Shown: piece after piece, positions 5,880 to 14,187 of the stretch
How positions within the stretch are numbered: position 1 is the first letter of the stretch
Layout of the letters: every line of letters begins with the position of its first letter
Assembly: GCA_964521625.1 (NCBI GenBank)
Contig: CAZFSM010000007.1
Location: forward strand, 1 to 64,000
From: UBA1444 sp964521625
GTDB lineage: Bacteria; Bacillota; Negativicutes; UBA1444
DNA: 64,000 nucleotides
Direction of reading: 5' to 3'
Notes under the pieces: generated by a model
What the model saw: only the letters and a program-made list of their open reading frames with translations
What the model was told of the DNA's origin: nothing
The model's database searches: none
Program-made: the position numbers and the translations under genes

Positions 5880-7670
5880 ATGAAACATATCAGATCACAT
5901 GTACTCGTTTGTGGCGGTACGGGATGTGCTTCCTCCGGATCCAAAAAGGTGATGGACGTCTTAAAGGAAGAACTGGAACAAAAAGGCTTGGCATCTGAGG
6001 TCAAGATCGTCGAGACCGGTTGCCACGGCTTCTGTGAAATGGGTCCGATCATGATTATTTATCCGGAAAGCACTTTCTATTGTCGGGTGCAGCCGGAAGA
6101 TATCGCCGAAATCGTTGACGTCCATATCTATAAGGGGCGTATCGTCAACCGTCTGCTTTACCGCGAGCCGATCTCGCATGAAAGGATTCCCAACTTCGAG
6201 CACATGCTGTTTTACAAAAAGCAGCTGCGCCGGATTTTGACAAACTGTGGTCATATCAACCCGGAAGTCATCGAAGAATACATTGCTACCGGCGGTTATG
6301 CCGCACTTGGCAAAGCGTTGACCGAAATGACCCGCGATCAGGTGGTCGAGGAGGTCAAGAAATCGGGTCTGCGCGGCCGTGGCGGCGCAGGATTCCCGAC
6401 TGGACTGAAGTGGGAATTTGCCAAGAAAGCCCCCGGTACGCAGAAATATGTCGTCTGTAATGCCGACGAGGGAGACCCGGGTGCATTTATGGACCGTAGC
6501 GTGCTGGAAGGCGACCCGCATCGGGTGCTGGAAGGGATGGCGGTCTGTGGTTACGCCATGGGCGCCAGCGAAGGATACATCTATTGCCGGGCTGAATATC
6601 CGCTGGCAATCAAACGCCTGAATATCGCAATCAAACAGGCGATGGACATGGGTTTGCTCGGCGATAATATCTTCGGCAGCGATTTTTGTTTCCATATCAA
6701 AGTAAAAGAAGGCGCAGGCGCCTTTGTTTGCGGCGAAGAAACAGCATTGATGGCTTCGATTGAAGGCAAGCGCGGTATGCCGCGTCCGCGTCCTCCGTTC
6801 CCGGCCGTATCCGGTTTGTGGGGCAAGCCGACCAATATCAATAACGTTGAGACCTTTGCCAACGTGCCCAATATCATTGTCGATGGCGCTGAAGCCTATG
6901 CAGCGGTCGGTACGGAGAAGAGCAAAGGGACCAAAGTGTTTGCGCTGACCGGCAAAATCAATAACACTGGCTTGGCAGAAGTGCCGATGGGAATATCGAT
7001 GCGCGAGATCATTTATGAGATCGGCGGCGGCATCCCTGACGGCAAGAAATTCAAGGCAGTTCAGATCGGCGGACCTTCGGGCGGCTGTCTGCCGGAAGAA
7101 ATGCTGGACCTGAAGATCGACTATGAATCATTGACTGCGGCTGGCGCGATGATGGGGTCCGGCGGTTTGGTGGTCATGGATGAGACGACCTGCATGGTCG
7201 ACGTGGCCCGTTTCTTCCTCAACTTCACCAAGAGCGAGTCCTGCGGCAAATGTACGCCGTGCCGTGAAGGCACCAAGCGAATGCTGGAAATTCTGACCCG
7301 GATCACAGAGGGCGAGGGTCGCGAAGGCGATATCGAATTGCTCGAAAGCATGGCAAAGACGATCAAGGCGGCATCACTGTGCGGCCTTGGACAGACAGCG
7401 CCCAATCCGGTACTGAGCACGCTACGCTATTTCCGGCATGAATATGAAGCGCATATCAAGGACAAAAAATGTCCGGCCGGCGCCTGTACCAAACTGTCCG
7501 GCTATCTGATCACCGAGCTCTGCAAAGGCTGTGGCCTCTGCAAGAAGGTTTGCCCGGTCGAGGCGATCAGCGGCGAAATCAAGGGGTTGCATCTGATCGA
7601 CCAGGTAAAATGCATTAAATGCGGCGCCTGTATGGCAAAATGTCCATTCAAGGCTATTATTAAAGGTTAG
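5880..7670 (+). CDS. hndC: NuoF-like NADH/FMN subunit of hydrogenase (HndC/HydB)
   Basis: A 596-residue flavoprotein. Domain order: N-terminal thioredoxin-like [2Fe-2S] domain (C-G-G-T-G-C-A-S near residue 11, and T-G-C-H-G-F-C near 46), FMN/NADH site (G-R-G-G-A-G-F-P-T-G near 163; N-A-D-E-G-D-P-G-A near 193), SLBB region, NuoF [4Fe-4S] site (E-S-C-G-K-C-T-P-C-R-E-G-T near 450), then two C-terminal [4Fe-4S] motifs (C-K-G-C-G-L-C-K-K-V-C-P and C-I-K-C-G-A-C-M-A-K-C-P). It oxidises or reduces NAD(H). In homologous trimeric enzymes this subunit is where NADH and ferredoxin electrons are bifurcated; this sequence has the matching architecture, but bifurcation here is inferred. Length is normal for the family. 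Confidence 0.92.
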   Translation: MKHIRSHVLVCGGTGCASSGSKKVMDVLKEELEQKGLASEVKIVETGCHGFCEMGPIMIIYPESTFYCRVQPEDIAEIVDVHIYKGRIVNRLLYREPISHERIPNFEHMLFYKKQLRRILTNCGHINPEVIEEYIATGGYAALGKALTEMTRDQVVEEVKKSGLRGRGGAGFPTGLKWEFAKKAPGTQKYVVCNADEGDPGAFMDRSVLEGDPHRVLEGMAVCGYAMGASEGYIYCRAEYPLAIKRLNIAIKQAMDMGLLGDNIFGSDFCFHIKVKEGAGAFVCGEETALMASIEGKRGMPRPRPPFPAVSGLWGKPTNINNVETFANVPNIIVDGAEAYAAVGTEKSKGTKVFALTGKINNTGLAEVPMGISMREIIYEIGGGIPDGKKFKAVQIGGPSGGCLPEEMLDLKIDYESLTAAGAMMGSGGLVVMDETTCMVDVARFFLNFTKSESCGKCTPCREGTKRMLEILTRITEGEGREGDIELLESMAKTIKAASLCGLGQTAPNPVLSTLRYFRHEYEAHIKDKKCPAGACTKLSGYLITELCKGCGLCKKVCPVEAISGEIKGLHLIDQVKCIKCGACMAKCPFKAIIKG

Positions 7671-7696
7671 AGGCAGCGAAAGGAGAGCATGATACC

Positions 7697-9421
7697 GTGG
7701 ATATGGTTAACGTAACAATCGACGGGCGCAAACTGCAGGTGCCGAAAAGCGCCACAGTGCTGACTGCGGCCAAGGCCAGCGGAATCAACGTGCCCAGTCT
7801 TTGCTATCACCCGGAACTGCGCCCGGAAGGCGCCTGCCGTGTTTGCGTCGTCGAAGTGGAGGGCGCAAAATCACTCGTTGCATCCTGTGTATATCCGGTC
7901 AACGAGGGTATGGTCGTTCACACAAATACGCCCGCCGTGCGGGAAGCCCGCAAAATGATTGTCGAGCTGCTGCTCGCCAATCATCCGCAAGACTGTTTGT
8001 CCTGCCAACGCAGTACCAACTGCGAGTTGCAGGATATGGCTGCGGATCTGGGTATCCGTAAAGTCCGTTTTGACGGCGAGAAAAAGAACTTGCCGCTTGA
8101 CAACAATAACCCTGCACTGGTGCGGGATCAAAACAAATGCATTTTGTGCGGCCGTTGCATCAAGGCGTGCAGCGATCGTCAGGGCGTTGACGTATACAGT
8201 TTCGCCAAACGCGGTTTTGACACGACTGTAACACCGGCTTTTGACGTGGGGCTGGAATTGTCTCCCTGCACCTACTGCGGCCAGTGCGCCAGCGTCTGTC
8301 CGACGGCGGCCATCGTAGAAAAAGATGATACCCAGGCGGTTTGGGATGCGATCAGCGATCCGTCCAAACATGTTATCGTCCAGACCGCGCCGGCGACCCG
8401 CGTGGCGCTCGGCGAAGCACTCGGCATGAACAGCGGTCACATCGTTACCGGCAAAATGGTTTCTTCGCTCAGACGGTTGGGTTTTGACAAAGTCTTCGAT
8501 ACCGACTTTACCGCTGACCTGACAATTCTCGAAGAAGGACACGAGTTGCTGAATCGGTTGCAAACCGGCGGCCAGCTGCCAATGATCACTTCCTGCAGCC
8601 CGGGCTGGGTCAACTTTATCGAGATCACTTATCCGGATCTGCTGCCGCATCTTTCTACCGCCAAGTCGCCCCAGCAAATGTTCGGCGCTTTGGCGAAAAC
8701 CTACTATGCGGAAAAGTCAGGCATTGATCCCAAGAATATCGTTTCGGTCTCGATCATGCCCTGTACGGCCAAAAAAGCCGAAGCCGTCCGGCCTGAGTTC
8801 AGTCACAACGGAGTTCAGGACGTCGATTTCGTGTTGACTACCCGTGAACTGGCCAGAATGATCAAGGAAGCCGGCATCGATTTTGCCGCTATTCCAGCTG
8901 AGGAATATGATGCGCCATTTGGTATTGCTACCGGCGCCGGTGTGATTTTCGGCTCTTCCGGCGGTGTTATGGAAGCAGCGTTGCGTACCGTTGTCGAAGT
9001 GTTGACAGGCAAAGAACTGGAATCGATCGACTTTAAAGCTGTTCGCGGTCTGACCGGTATCAAGGAAGCAGCACTGCAGGTCGGCGACCTGAATGTCAAG
9101 GTTGCCGTGGTCAACACCTTGTCCAATGCCCGGATTATAATGGATAAAATCCGTGCCGGCGAGGCAGACTACCACTTTATAGAAATCATGGCCTGTCCGG
9201 GCGGCTGCATTGGCGGTGGCGGACAACCGGTGCCTGTGTGCGAAGAAACTCGTCTGAACCGAATCGCGGCAATTTATGAATGTGACGCAAGTTCGCAGAT
9301 TCGCAAATCCCATGAAAATCCGGCGGTAAAAGAATTATACGAGACTTGGTTGGGTAAACCTCTGGGCGAAAAATCGCATCATCTGCTACATACCCACTAC
9401 CAAGCGCAAGTCCGTTGTTAA
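7697..9421 (+). CDS. hydA: NADH-linked [FeFe] hydrogenase catalytic subunit (HndD/HydA, group A)
   Basis: A 574-residue catalytic subunit. Order: plant-type [2Fe-2S] domain (C-Y-H-P-E-L-R, then G-A-C-R-V-C), His/Cys [4Fe-4S] site (H-P-Q-D-C-L-S-C near residue 95), two [4Fe-4S] motifs (C-I-L-C-G-R-C-I-K-A-C and C-T-Y-C-G-Q-C-A-S-V-C-P), then the H-cluster domain with L1 T-S-C-S-P-G-W (near 299), L2 M-P-C-T-A-K-K (near 353) and L3 C-P-G-G-C-I-G-G-G-G-Q-P (near 500). The small-subunit region follows to the end. It interconverts H2 with protons and electrons in the cytoplasm. L1 has Ser at the second Cys position of TSCCPxW; I recall this form from NADH-linked enzymes. GTG 7697 follows AAAGGAG; an ATG lies two codons later. 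Confidence 0.93.
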   Translation: MDMVNVTIDGRKLQVPKSATVLTAAKASGINVPSLCYHPELRPEGACRVCVVEVEGAKSLVASCVYPVNEGMVVHTNTPAVREARKMIVELLLANHPQDCLSCQRSTNCELQDMAADLGIRKVRFDGEKKNLPLDNNNPALVRDQNKCILCGRCIKACSDRQGVDVYSFAKRGFDTTVTPAFDVGLELSPCTYCGQCASVCPTAAIVEKDDTQAVWDAISDPSKHVIVQTAPATRVALGEALGMNSGHIVTGKMVSSLRRLGFDKVFDTDFTADLTILEEGHELLNRLQTGGQLPMITSCSPGWVNFIEITYPDLLPHLSTAKSPQQMFGALAKTYYAEKSGIDPKNIVSVSIMPCTAKKAEAVRPEFSHNGVQDVDFVLTTRELARMIKEAGIDFAAIPAEEYDAPFGIATGAGVIFGSSGGVMEAALRTVVEVLTGKELESIDFKAVRGLTGIKEAALQVGDLNVKVAVVNTLSNARIIMDKIRAGEADYHFIEIMACPGGCIGGGGQPVPVCEETRLNRIAAIYECDASSQIRKSHENPAVKELYETWLGKPLGEKSHHLLHTHYQAQVRC

Positions 9422-10056
9422 ACTCGAAAAACGGTAGTATCTCCCGGGCGACGGTTGACCGCCTGCCACTATATTTCCGAACTCTCCGTCTGATAAAGAC
9501 GGAGGGTTCGGAAATAGTATCGTCCGAGGAATTGGGAAACCGTATTGGCGTAACACCTGAACAAATACGTAAAGATTTGGCCAGTTTTGGCGCTTTTGGC
9601 AAAAAAGGCGTTGGTTATCATGTGGCTGAACTGCTCAATAATATTAGCCTGATATTAGGGTTGGACCGCAAATGGAACATTGCGATTATCGGCGTTGGTC
9701 ATCTTGGCTGGGCGTTGGCAAATTATCGCAACTTTGCTTCCCTCGGTTTTCAGTTAGCTGCCCTGTTCGACCAGAACCCGTCGATTGTCGGCCAGGTAAT
9801 CAATGGGGTAGACGTATTGTCTGTTGCGGACATGGAAGCAACCATTGCGTCGCGCAATATCCAGATCGGAGTAATTGCGGTTCCAGCTGGTGAGGCGCAG
9901 GCTATAGCGGATCGAATGGTTGCCGCCGGGGTTCATGGGATTTGGAATTTCGCCCCGGTAAGAATCAAAGTTCCCGATAATGTTCAAATAGTCAGTGAAG
10001 ACCTGTCTGTCGGCCTTAGCACCTTGTCTTACCATTTGCGGCGACAAATTCTATGA
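9415..10056 (+). CDS. rex: Redox-sensing transcriptional repressor Rex
   Basis: A 213-residue Rex protein. The N-terminal winged-helix domain carries T-V-D-R-L-P-L-Y-F-R-T-L and V-S-S-E-E-L-G-N-R-I-G-V-T-P-E-Q-I-R-K-D-L. The Rossmann domain has G-V-G-H-L-G (near residue 92) for NAD(H). The domain-swapped C-terminal helix ends in L-S-V-G-L-S-T-L-S-Y-H. Rex leaves its operator when NADH/NAD+ rises, which fits control of an NADH-consuming hydrogenase. TTG 9415 overlaps the last codons of hydA, so translation is coupled. A Rex-like site lies at 1051-1070, suggesting feedback control of the whole operon. Confidence 0.95.
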   Translation: MLNSKNGSISRATVDRLPLYFRTLRLIKTEGSEIVSSEELGNRIGVTPEQIRKDLASFGAFGKKGVGYHVAELLNNISLILGLDRKWNIAIIGVGHLGWALANYRNFASLGFQLAALFDQNPSIVGQVINGVDVLSVADMEATIASRNIQIGVIAVPAGEAQAIADRMVAAGVHGIWNFAPVRIKVPDNVQIVSEDLSVGLSTLSYHLRRQIL

Positions 10057-10086
10057 GAAAAAATTAACTTGTTTGTAAATTACCTG

Positions 10087-10115
10087 TTGAAATTTTATTC
10101 GAATCATTATACAAT
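10087..10115 (+). promoter_or_regulatory. Candidate promoter of the methylmalonyl-CoA operon
   Basis: TTGAAA (10087-10092) and TACAAT (10110-10115) are 17 bp apart, a good sigma-A match (TATACA two bases upstream is an alternative -10). Immediately downstream is TTGTT-CGG-AACAA (10117-10129), a short inverted repeat that could be an operator. The first gene begins about 400 bp later, implying a long leader. Confidence 0.55.
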
Positions 10116-10525
10116 GTTGTTCGGAACAATAGCGAACATACTGTTGCAATAATGCATTCCGGAAAAGTTCTTTTAGAAAGAAGGTAGAGAGCGCTCGGGT
10201 TAGCCATCGGGAATCCGACCGACAATCAACGGAACATTTTAATGTATGGACGGCCTGGCGAAGATGCGAGGCTGAAAATACCACAGCAAACAGATGTCGC
10301 TTATAGTTTTCCGCACAGGGGACTACTCTTAGCGGAGGATATCAAGTAAGCAGCACCAGAGTTTGTATTGCGCATGAGCGCAATTACTTACGAGGTGTTT
10401 TTTTTTATGCTCGGAACAAAATTGGTTACGATTTAACACATTGGCTATTGTGGCATTCTGGGGCTCGCCCCATGCAAACTCAAAATCATTTTATAATGTC
10501 AAATAATGAGGAGGAGAGACTGCAC
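10116..10525 (+). other. Long untranslated leader of the methylmalonyl-CoA operon
   Basis: About 400 bp without a convincing gene. A hairpin TTGCGC-ATGA-GCGCAA (10367-10382) is followed some 15 nt later by a run of nine T (from 10398), and AGCGGAGGATATC (10331-10343) looks like a ribosome site but has no start codon after it. I looked for cobalamin, T-box and c-di-GMP riboswitch core motifs by eye, since the operon is B12-dependent, and did not recognise any. Confidence 0.4.
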
Positions 10526-12028
10526 ATGATCGATATCAAAGACCGCGTCCGCAATGTTGCCCTTCGGAAAAAAATTGTTTCAGCGGAAGAAGCTGCCGCC
10601 ATCATTAAACCGGGTATGACCATTGGTACCAGTGGATTTACTCCGGCCGGCTATCCTAAAGCCGTTCCATTAGCCCTGGCGGAGCGCATGAAAAAAGACC
10701 CGTTCAAGATCAATCTCTGGACAGGTGCATCCGTCGGCAAAGAGTTAGACGGTGCTTTGGCTGAAGTAAAGGGAATCAAGCAACGGTTGCCTTATCAAAC
10801 CAATGATGCGTTGCGCAAACAGATTAATTCTGGCGAAGTTGACTATATCGACATGCACTTGAGTGAAGTGGGCCAACTGACTCGCTATGGCTTCCTGGGC
10901 AATCTTGACGTTGCGATTATTGAAGCTTGTGCGATCACTGAAGAAGGCCATATCGTTCCCACAACGTCCTGCGGAAACTCGGCCTCCTATGTTCGGACCG
11001 CCGATGTTGTCATTGTTGAAATTAACACGACCCAACCGATAGAACTCGAAGGCATGCATGACATTTATACGATTGCTAGTCCGCCAAATCGCGATCCGAT
11101 TCCCCTGCGACATGCTGATGATCGCATCGGAACGCCTTACATCGTTTGCGATCCCGATAAAATCAAGTTTATTGTTGCCTGCGACATTCCGGATGCAGTC
11201 CGTCCTTTGGCTGCTATTGATGATGATGCCAAAGCAATGAGTGCACACTTGATTGAATTTTTCCAAAAAGAAATTAAAAAAGGTCATCTGCCGAAAAACC
11301 TATTGCCGTTGCAATCGGGAGTTGGTTCGGTAGCCAACGCGGTCATGACCGGCCTTGTCGATTCTCCTTTCGAAGACTTGACTGTATTTACGGAAGTCAT
11401 TCAAGATGGTATGTTTGACCTGCTTGATGCGGGAAAACTCACTTTTGCTTCAGGAACATCGATTACACCTTCACCGGATGGTTTGAAACGCCTCTATGCA
11501 AATCTTGCGGAATACCGGAAGAAAATTGTATTGCGGCCGCAGGGGATTTCCAATAACCCCGAACTTGCCCGGCGTCTTGGTGTCATCGCAATGAATACTG
11601 CGATTGAAATTGATATCTATGGCCACGTTAATTCCACCCATATCATGGGCAGCAAAATGATGAACGGGATCGGCGGATCCGGCGATTTTGCCCGTTCGGC
11701 TTACCTGACCATCTTTTTCACCAACTCGGTTGCCAAAGGTGGCGCGATTTCTTCGGTCGTGCCAATGTGCTCGCACATCGACCACACTGAGCATGATGTG
11801 GACATCTATGTATCGGAACGAGGCGTTGCCGACGTGCGCGGATTGTCCCCAAAACAAAGAGCTCAGGTCATTATCGACAATATTGCGCATCCGACCTATC
11901 AACCGATGCTGCAGGACTACTTTGATCGCGCCTGCAAAGCAACCGGCAATGCCCACACCCCGCATCTGATGGACGAGGCCCTATCATGGCATGCTCGGTT
12001 CCTGCAAACCGGCTCCATGAAGAAATAG
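10526..12028 (+). CDS. Acetyl-CoA hydrolase/transferase family: propionyl-CoA:succinate CoA-transferase
   Basis: A 500-residue class I CoA-transferase of the Cat1/ScpC type. Visible motifs are G-T-S-G-F-T-P-A-G-Y-P near the N-terminus, L-Q-S-G-V-G-S-V-A-N-A-V in the middle, and F-T-E-V-I-Q-D-G-M, whose Glu is the expected covalent CoA-ester site. M-N-G-I-G-G-S-G-D-F-A-R follows. In this operon it most likely moves CoA from propionyl-CoA to succinate, closing the succinate-propionate cycle without ATP cost; acetate could also be an acceptor. I chose ATG 10526 because GAGGAGGAGAG lies about 9 nt before it; the frame is open further upstream but has no support. The next gene is 25 bp away. Confidence 0.88.
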   Translation: MIDIKDRVRNVALRKKIVSAEEAAAIIKPGMTIGTSGFTPAGYPKAVPLALAERMKKDPFKINLWTGASVGKELDGALAEVKGIKQRLPYQTNDALRKQINSGEVDYIDMHLSEVGQLTRYGFLGNLDVAIIEACAITEEGHIVPTTSCGNSASYVRTADVVIVEINTTQPIELEGMHDIYTIASPPNRDPIPLRHADDRIGTPYIVCDPDKIKFIVACDIPDAVRPLAAIDDDAKAMSAHLIEFFQKEIKKGHLPKNLLPLQSGVGSVANAVMTGLVDSPFEDLTVFTEVIQDGMFDLLDAGKLTFASGTSITPSPDGLKRLYANLAEYRKKIVLRPQGISNNPELARRLGVIAMNTAIEIDIYGHVNSTHIMGSKMMNGIGGSGDFARSAYLTIFFTNSVAKGGAISSVVPMCSHIDHTEHDVDIYVSERGVADVRGLSPKQRAQVIIDNIAHPTYQPMLQDYFDRACKATGNAHTPHLMDEALSWHARFLQTGSMKK

Positions 12029-12053
12029 ACCAAAAGGAAAAGGAGGAACACAA

Positions 12054-13700
12054 ATGGCTAATGAATCACTGAAAGCTAAAAAGGAAGCATTCGACGCCAA
12101 AGTCGAGAAGGCTCTCGCCAAAAACCCAGAGAGAGTCAATTTGCCAAAGTTGAGATTGGCTACTCCGCTTGACATCGAGGGCTTCGACTATGAGAAAGAC
12201 CTCGGAATGCCTGGTGAGTATCCGTTTACCCGTGGCGTGCAACCCACCATGTACCGTGGCCGTTTCTGGACCATGCGTATGTATGCTGGTTTCTCGACTG
12301 CTGAAGAGTCCAACAAACGGTACCGCTACCTGCTCGAGTCGGGCGGAACGGGACTGTCCTGCGCCTTCGACCTGCCGACCCAAATCGGCCTTGACTCCGA
12401 CGACCCCAAAGCAGAGGGCGAAATCGGCAAGGTTGGCGTGGCGATCGACTCCCTGGCCGACATGGAAATCCTGTTCGACCAAATCGATCTCGGGAAAGTC
12501 TCCACTTCGATGACGATCAATGCCCCGGCATCCGTACTGCTGGCAATGTATATTGCAGTAGCCGAGAAAAAAGGCATCAGCGCTGACAAGCTCAACGGCA
12601 CCATTCAGAACGACATTCTGAAAGAGTACGCTGCTCGCGGCACGTATATCTTCCCGCCGAAGCCCTCCATGCGTCTGATCACCAACATTTTCGAATATTG
12701 CTCGAAAAACGTTCCCCAATGGAACACCATCTCGATTTCCGGTTACCACATCCGCGAAGCCGGTTCGACTGCCTCGCAGGAAATTGCGTTCACGATCGCT
12801 GACGGCATCGCTTATTGCGAAGCTGCCATCAAAGCGGGCCTGAATGTTGATGACTTTGCTGGTCGTCTGTCCTTCTTCTGGAACGCCCACAACAACGTGC
12901 TGGAAGAAGTTGCGAAATTCCGCGCTTCCCGTCGCGTCTGGGCCAAAGTTATGAAAGAGCGTTTCGGCGCTACCAACCCCAAATCCTGGATGCTGCGCGT
13001 GCACACCCAAACTGCCGGTTCGATGCTGACTGCACAACAACCCGACAACAACGTTGTCCGTGTTGCCTTGCAGACTGCCGCTGCCGTTATGGGCGGAACC
13101 CAGTCCCTGCACACCAACTCCAAAGACGAAGCGCTGGCGCTGCCGACGGAAGCTTCCGTTCGCGTTGCCCTGCGGACCCAACAGATCGTCGCTGAAGAGA
13201 GCGGTCTGGCCGACACCGTCGATCCATTGGGCGGTTCCTACTATGTAGAAGCCCTCACCAATCAGATCGAAGCAGAGTGCTGGGATTACATCAAAAAAAT
13301 TGACGACCTCGGCGGCGCCGTTATAGCTATTGAAAAAGGCTATATCCAACGCGAAATTCAGGATAGCGCCTACAAATGGCAGATGGAAGTCGAAAAGAAA
13401 GAACGGATCATTGTTGGCGTCAATAAGTATCAAATCCAGGAAAAACCTCCCGAAGGCTTGCTGCGAGTTGACGCATCCGTCGGTGAGTTCCAAAAAGGCA
13501 AACTGGCGAAAATGAAAGCTGCACGCGACAATGCTGCTGTTGCTGCCAAGTTGGCTGCTCTTGAAGCCGCTTGCAAGGACGAAAGCGTCAATCTGATGCC
13601 GGTCATCAAGGATGCAGTTCTGGTTTATGCAACATTGGGTGAAGTTTGCGGCGTAATGCGCAAAGTGTTCGGTGAATATCAACCGACCGTCAGCTTATAA
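12054..13700 (+). CDS. Methylmalonyl-CoA mutase, large catalytic subunit without B12 domain
   Basis: A 548-residue TIM-barrel mutase subunit. Typical blocks are P-F-T-R-G-V-Q-P-T-M-Y (near residue 58), R-Y-L-L-E-S-G-G-T-G-L-S, F-D-L-P-T-Q-I-G-L-D-S-D, T-I-S-I-S-G-Y-H-I-R-E-A-G and Q-T-A-G-S-M-L-T-A-Q-Q-P. It interconverts succinyl-CoA and (R)-methylmalonyl-CoA using adenosylcobalamin. The C-terminal B12-binding domain of single-chain enzymes is missing and is supplied by the next gene, 21 bp downstream. The length fits the stand-alone catalytic (N-terminal) part. Start ATG follows AAAAGGAGGAAC. A 538-codon antisense open frame covers the gene and is treated as a codon-usage shadow. Confidence 0.95.
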   Translation: MANESLKAKKEAFDAKVEKALAKNPERVNLPKLRLATPLDIEGFDYEKDLGMPGEYPFTRGVQPTMYRGRFWTMRMYAGFSTAEESNKRYRYLLESGGTGLSCAFDLPTQIGLDSDDPKAEGEIGKVGVAIDSLADMEILFDQIDLGKVSTSMTINAPASVLLAMYIAVAEKKGISADKLNGTIQNDILKEYAARGTYIFPPKPSMRLITNIFEYCSKNVPQWNTISISGYHIREAGSTASQEIAFTIADGIAYCEAAIKAGLNVDDFAGRLSFFWNAHNNVLEEVAKFRASRRVWAKVMKERFGATNPKSWMLRVHTQTAGSMLTAQQPDNNVVRVALQTAAAVMGGTQSLHTNSKDEALALPTEASVRVALRTQQIVAEESGLADTVDPLGGSYYVEALTNQIEAECWDYIKKIDDLGGAVIAIEKGYIQREIQDSAYKWQMEVEKKERIIVGVNKYQIQEKPPEGLLRVDASVGEFQKGKLAKMKAARDNAAVAAKLAALEAACKDESVNLMPVIKDAVLVYATLGEVCGVMRKVFGEYQPTVSL

Positions 13701-13721
13701 GCGAGAGTAGGAGGGACAACG

Positions 13722-14114
13722 ATGGAAAAACGTATTAGAGTATTGGTAGCCAAGCCAGGCCTCGACGGTCATGATCGCGGAGCCAAAGTCGTAGCCCGCG
13801 CTCTTCGCGACGCTGGCTTTGAAGTAATCTACACCGGTATCCGGTTGACGCCGGAACAAATCTCCGAAGCAGCCCTGCAGGAAGACGTCAATGTCGTGGC
13901 GCTCAGTCTTCTGTCCGGTGCACACAACACCCTTTTCCCCCGCATTGTTGAAATGATGAAGGCAAAGGGCCTGACTGATGTTCTGACAATCGGCGGCGGC
14001 GTTATTCCCGACTCCGATATTCCTGGCCTGAAAGCGGCTGGTATTGCCGAAGTATTTACGCCGGGAACCCCGACTACAAAGATCATCGAGTATATTAAAG
14101 CCAACGTGAAATAA
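13722..14114 (+). CDS. Methylmalonyl-CoA mutase, cobalamin-binding small subunit
   Basis: A 130-residue B12-binding domain. The base-off signature is complete: D-G-H-D-R-G (near residues 16-21), with the later S-L-L-S-G and G-G-G-V-I-P motifs of the flavodoxin-like fold. It binds adenosylcobalamin with His in place of the dimethylbenzimidazole base and assembles with the large subunit encoded just before it. Such a split mutase is known in some Firmicutes, Chloroflexi and archaea. Start ATG follows AGGAGGGAC. A GC-rich hairpin lies between this gene and meaB. Confidence 0.95.
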   Translation: MEKRIRVLVAKPGLDGHDRGAKVVARALRDAGFEVIYTGIRLTPEQISEAALQEDVNVVALSLLSGAHNTLFPRIVEMMKAKGLTDVLTIGGGVIPDSDIPGLKAAGIAEVFTPGTPTTKIIEYIKANVK

Positions 14115-14131
14115 GAACATTCATTAGTAAT

Positions 14132-14167
14132 GCGGGGCGGCAGGTTTCTGTCCGTCCCCGCAAGATT
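14132..14167 (+). terminator. Partial terminator between mutase small subunit and meaB
   Basis: GCGGGG (14132-14137) pairs with CCCCGC (14156-14161), extended by CGG/CCG and CAG/CTG inner pairs with bulges, and is followed by AAGATTTTT. It may reduce read-through into meaB or stabilise the mutase message. Confidence 0.5.
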
Positions 14168-14187
14168 TTTCCTTAGGTGGTGCTTTT

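Noticed and set aside
10117..10129. TTGTT-CGG-AACAA as a Rex operator
   Set aside because: The half-sites match Rex but the spacer is 3 bp instead of 8, so both halves could not be bound by a Rex dimer in the usual way. Kept only as a possible operator.
10116..10525. Cobalamin riboswitch before the B12-dependent operon
   Set aside because: No B12-box-like or conserved core segments were recognised by eye; a model scan would be needed.
12066..13682. 538-codon open frame antisense to the mutase large subunit
   Set aside because: It mirrors almost exactly the real gene; its residues show no known domain and it has no ribosome site. High GC at third positions of the sense gene explains it.
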